A DNA stretch of 64,000 bases, from positions 53,290,785 through 53,354,784 of the forward strand of contig OY759262.1 in NCBI GenBank assembly GCA_963662155.1, read 5' to 3'. Every line of letters begins with the position of its first letter. Position 1 is the stretch's first letter. Shown one piece after another: positions 60,010 through 64,000 of this stretch. Source of the DNA: Lamellibrachia columna. Taxonomy: Eukaryota; Annelida; Polychaeta; Sabellida; Siboglinidae. The position numbers and the translations under genes are program-made. The notes under the pieces are model-generated. The model had not been told where the DNA came from. It did not search any database and saw nothing but the letters and a program-made list of their open reading frames with translations.

Positions 60010-60480
60010 GGAAGAACAGTTACCATAAACAGGTCTGCCAAGGTAAAGTGTAATAGTAAGAACAATTAATATAAACAGGTCTGCCATTGTAAAGTGTAAT
60101 GATAAGAACATTTACCATAAACAGGTCTGCCATGGTAAAGTGTAATGATAAGAACAGTTACCATAAACAGGTCTGCCATGGTAAAGTGTAGTGGTAAGAA
60201 CAGTTACCACAAGCAAGCCTGTCATGGTAAAGTGCAATGATACGAACAGTTACCATAAACAGGTCTGCCATGGTAAAGTGTAATGATAAGAACAGTTACC
60301 ATAAACAGGTCTGTCATGGTAAAGTGTAATGATAAGAACAGTTAACATAAACAGGTCTGCCATGGTAAAGTGTAGTGGTAAGAACCTTTACCACAAACAA
60401 GTATGCCATGGTAAAGTGTAGTGGTAAGAACAGTTACCATAAACAGGTCTGCCATGGTAAAGTGTAGTGGTAAGAACATT
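60010..60480 (+). repeat. 46-bp minisatellite
   Basis: About ten units of AGGTCTGCCATGGTAAAGTG plus TAATGATAAGAACAGTTACC and ATAAAC. Confidence 0.94.
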
Positions 60481-60704
60481 TAACATACACGATCTTCTTC
60501 CAGGTTTCCGACAACAAAGATTGGATGGCTCACAGTTGGCATCACATGCCTACTGATGGTGGCTAGCAATGTTTCTTGTGGCGTAGAGAGGGGTGACGCC
60601 AGTCTACGTATGCCTTCACTTACATATTGAACTTTGCTGGACTCTCGATAAGCCATTGCCTTCCTTTTCCACTTGACATATGGGTCTTTTGCCTTGGTTT
60701 GCAC
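60480..60704 (-). CDS. Unassigned 74-codon open frame
   Basis: Encodes KDPYVKWKRKAMAYRES, a Ser/Thr-rich middle and HPIFVVGNLEEDRV, then a stop at the edge of the 46-bp array. A related fragment at 57.2 kb suggests a repeat-borne coding piece. I do not recognise the family. 60720-61300 holds nothing clear. Confidence 0.25.
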   Translation of the reverse strand: MQTKAKDPYVKWKRKAMAYRESSKVQYVSEGIRRLASPLSTPQETLLATISRHVMPTVSHPIFVVGNLEEDRVC

Positions 60705-61316
60705 TCTTGTTATCGTGTTAAATGTTTAATCAGAATATACACGCTTTAAAGTTATATCTTCTAATTATGTTGATTACCTTACCTACACAGTCTCTTCGGG
60801 CCTCGTGACCCTTAAGATTGCAGTGCTCCTTATTTAATTTTCTCCATCTTTTGCCACCTGTGTGGTTTTAGTCTATGTCTCCCAACCTAGTTCTTGTCTC
60901 CTTTTCCTACTGTTTTCGTTTTTGCACACGCAATGGTCTTGGTAAAGTTTCGTAAACACGGTCGTTTGTGTCGTGCAAATGCATTATGTCATTCACGACG
61001 AGACCGTGGTGCTACACCGTGGTTCCGCTCTGTGCAACACGGGATCGGTCAGCCAGAACAGGTTCTGGATTGATTGGTTTCACAGATAGGTGAAGTGCCC
61101 ATTAAAACTTACATAGGGCCTAGTGTTATTACAGAGATAAACTTGTGCGAGCGATATTTATAAAGATTGAAAGAATATGTGCCCATCAACACATATACAA
61201 TTTCATGACACCCACTGGCAATATGTTACCAAGATGCTGAACAGTTGGGTTAAAATCACTTAACTGCAACACTTTCAATTATGAATTATTATGAAAAGTG
61301 AATGTTCTGTAAAAAA

Positions 61317-63169
61317 TTAATATATCTGATCATGCATAACTTTTTCAAAAACTTTAGATATTACAGGTAATAGAGATATTGGCATGTAGTTACAGAAAAG
61401 TGTTTCATCATCCTTTTTAAAGATAGGAATGACTTTTGCAATTGTCATCCAGTCTGGGAAGATTCCAGTATTAAATATTTGATTAAGAAGTAATGTTAAG
61501 GGTTTAATTAATATGAGTTTTAAATATTTTATTTGTTTCAATGTAACACCATCATGACCACTGCTGTTTTTGTGCTGGGAATTTGTCAATTATTGTGATT
61601 AATGACTCTTCATTTATTTCTTGGAATTGATAAAACAGTTCAGGGTTTCCTGTCAGATAGAAACTATGATTTATATTACTTGTGTGTTTGATTTTGTTCG
61701 CAAGGTGTTGTCCTATGTTTGTAAAGAATACATTAAATTTATTAGCAATTTCTATAGTGTCAGTTATTTTGCAATCTCCTTCTCTAAAATATATAGGTAA
61801 TTAATTCTTTTTGTTGGATCTTTGCAAAATATCATTTATTGTTTTCCAGGTTTTTCTTGTGTCATTTTTATATTTGTTAAACAATTGTTCATAATGTATC
61901 AATTGGCTGCTCTGATACTTCTTTTTCAAATACAATTAAAGGATTTTAAGTTTATCTTTTTTATGGAATAGTCAATTGATGTGGGATTTGTCAACTTGAT
62001 CTGCTTATGTAAGTTGTCTCTGTATTTAGTAGATTTAAGTTTGCCATTTGTTATCCATAATGAGTTTTTATGTTTATATTTGTTAAATGTGACTAATTGA
62101 TATGGCATATGTTTAACATTTTGCATTTTCAAGTACATCCATGAGTATGTTGTAATTATTATTTGGATCAGACAAAGGATTTTGATCTAATTTCTCCATA
62201 ATATTTGAATTAATTATTTCATTTGCAAAATTTGACATAGCTTTTTCATTTTGTTAATGTATTTTGACTAATATAATGGGAAATTATTTAGCTGGAACAG
62301 TTTCGATAAATAAAAATTATGGTTGGTGGTCTGAAAACTGTTTGATTAAATTACTTGCTGTTGATTGTAGCATAATTTGGTTTAGTTTACAAAATAAATT
62401 GTCAATTAATGTGCCATTTAGGTCAGAAAATCTAGTTGGGAATGTTATTTTAGGAAAGAAGCTAAATCCTGTTAAGGTGTCATAAAACTCACTAGGATAT
62501 TATTTATCATTAATTTTAAGCAAATTTATATTAAAATCTCCGGCAATAATAACTTCCGAATTTTTGCAATCAAGTTGTGATAATAATAATGAAAATTTCG
62601 TCAATAAATTGTGTGTAGTTAACGTTTAGGTCTCGAGGTGGTCAGTATATATTACCGACTATCACAGGTTTTTTGAGACCATCCCCAGTGATTTCTATTA
62701 GCTGTCCTTTCCAAGTTTCATTTTTAATACATTGTAGTACTTTATAATCGTATCTAGTATGAACGTACAAAATTAAGCCTCCCTTGGTACTGCTACTGTT
62801 ACCCAAGGAAATACAAGTATAGTCTTCTAATTGGATGTGAGATAGATCATCTTGTTCGGTTAACCAACTTTCTTGAATACAAATAATGCTAAAGTCATAG
62901 TTAAGTACGTGGAATTATTGTACAAAGTCTGCTAACTCATTGAATTTAGCATTAATTGATTGGATGTTAGTGCTAAGTATGCCAAAACTGTTAATTTTAG
63001 TATTTACCAATGACTTAAAATCATATGTATCATAATATGATGAAGTTTTCATTAGTGGTAAACTATCGCTTTCATTGGTTTCATTATTTGTAGAATGCAG
63101 AATGTTATTTAAGCAGTTGTTATGGACACCTCCATAGTACTGTAAAAATAAATCATATGAATCTGTCAT
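61317..63169 (-). pseudogene. LINE remnant: endonuclease plus start of reverse transcriptase
   Basis: Minus strand. 63169-62915 starts the apurinic-endonuclease-like domain (ILSTNIQSINAKFNEL). It continues in frame past a stop with CIQESWL, STKGGLILYV and NIY-x-PPRD (to about 62640). A linker follows (62138-61926). 61589-61317 is the RT entry region (SSGHDGVTLKQIK, GIFPDWMTIAKVIPIFKKDD, PISLLPVISKVFEKVMHDQI). The element ends there, so the catalytic FADD part is missing. Several stops make it inactive. Jockey/CR1-like. Confidence 0.85.
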
Positions 63170-64000
63170 TCAGTTTATAAATAATTATTGTGTAATTGCA
63201 TATAACATTGTTAAACAAATTTGGCAGATATTGTCTGATACCATTTAGTATAAATGAACATATGAATAGATGAACATAAAATATCGTTGCGTTACTGTTT
63301 GCAGTTTTGAGATTTTGACATAATAAACTGTAGCATGAACAGGAAAACATGCACTGCGTTAATATAAAAAATAATACTAACAGAAGTAGAAGAAACGTCA
63401 TTGTTTGTGGCTTAGGTGGGAATACCTCGAGGAAATCACTTAAACAGTTTCAATAATGTTCAGTAATTGGACTAGAATTTACTAGAATCTACTGGTACAA
63501 AGATAATATAAAAAGGAAAAGAGGAGAGAAAAAAAAGGCATCATGTATAAATAAAGACCTGACATTTCTAGTTTCATACTGGTATACCTATGTAATTCTT
63601 ATCCATTACAACCTTTGGCCAACTTGTTATAATAACTGTTACAATAAAATTAACATTCATTAAGTGAAATGTACGTGTAACCACAAATTGTGAGTGTACA
63701 TTCAAACATAACACAAACCAACGAAAATCAATGATATGGAAGGTTATATATAGTGTAAACTTAATGAGGGCCAAATGCGTGGGGCAATAGGATAACCATT
63801 TAAATTGATTAATTTAGTAAATCAGTACACATGAGATAAAGTTAAGTTCCCATGTTCGAGAGCTTAACTAGAAATCCAGTTCTCAGACACCTCTGTGCAT
63901 TTGTATACATTTCATGTATACAAGCGATTCACACCAGTTTTACTTCGACGGAAAGTCAGATTTCGTCGAAACGACGAAAATCTTGTTCTTACGATCCTTT
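63170..64000. other. No recognisable gene
   Basis: AT-rich, only short frames without motifs. Confidence 0.4.

Overview
The window is animal nuclear DNA, AT-rich and very dense in repeats. There are no bacterial-style operons. The few recognisable genes are split by introns with GT/AG boundaries, and polyadenylation signals, LINE fragments, a Ty3/Gypsy-like gag, a tRNA-derived SINE head and long CA, TA, ACGC and ATGT microsatellites are all present. The secreted WAP and Kunitz-antistasin modules, together with the minisatellite content, fit a marine invertebrate such as a mollusc. That taxon is an inference; the sequence does not prove it.

Layout. 0.2-5.0 kb: a decayed DNA-transposon-like unit with 28-bp terminal inverted repeats around a broken minus-strand reading frame. 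5.5-8.1 kb: two tandem minus-strand exons, each encoding a complete Kunitz domain followed by an antistasin-like domain. 8.1-9.9 kb: a truncated LTR retroelement (gag plus LTR) whose junction is a 27-bp-arm palindrome. 10.4-11.6 kb: a LINE reverse-transcriptase fragment abutting a CpG-rich 35-bp minisatellite. 12.1-13.5 kb: a 430-bp direct duplication. 13.6-14.2 kb: TA and GT microsatellites.

15.5-38.9 kb is the dominant structure, a ~23-kb imperfect inverted repeat. Its arms hold a satellite of 29-bp monomers organised into a 1,442-bp higher-order repeat (HOR). The left array (17.3-19.8 kb) and the right array (22.4-32.0 kb) run in opposite orientations. Between the same internal landmarks the left array spans one HOR period and the right spans six. 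The 2.4-kb centre holds four further minisatellites. A separate 4.9-kb array of 35-bp units interrupts the right arm.

39.5-48 kb: a CA tract, a 0.9-kb unit with 22-bp perfect terminal inverted repeats, a degenerate minisatellite and a broken LINE. 49.5-57.0 kb: a predicted plus-strand gene for a small secreted single-WAP-domain protein. Its four exons have consistent phase-1 junctions, and a polyadenylation signal follows. Its 5.9-kb second intron carries dispersed repeats, a SINE and microsatellites. Downstream of the WAP exon is an inverted, exon-deleted copy of the Kunitz-antistasin locus, so the protease-inhibitor loci at 5.5-8.1 and 49.5-57 kb are related. 60-63.2 kb: a 46-bp minisatellite and a third LINE relic.

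The living genes visible here are probably only the protease-inhibitor modules. They would act outside the cell as serine-protease inhibitors. Nearly everything else is mobile-element debris and tandem repeats.
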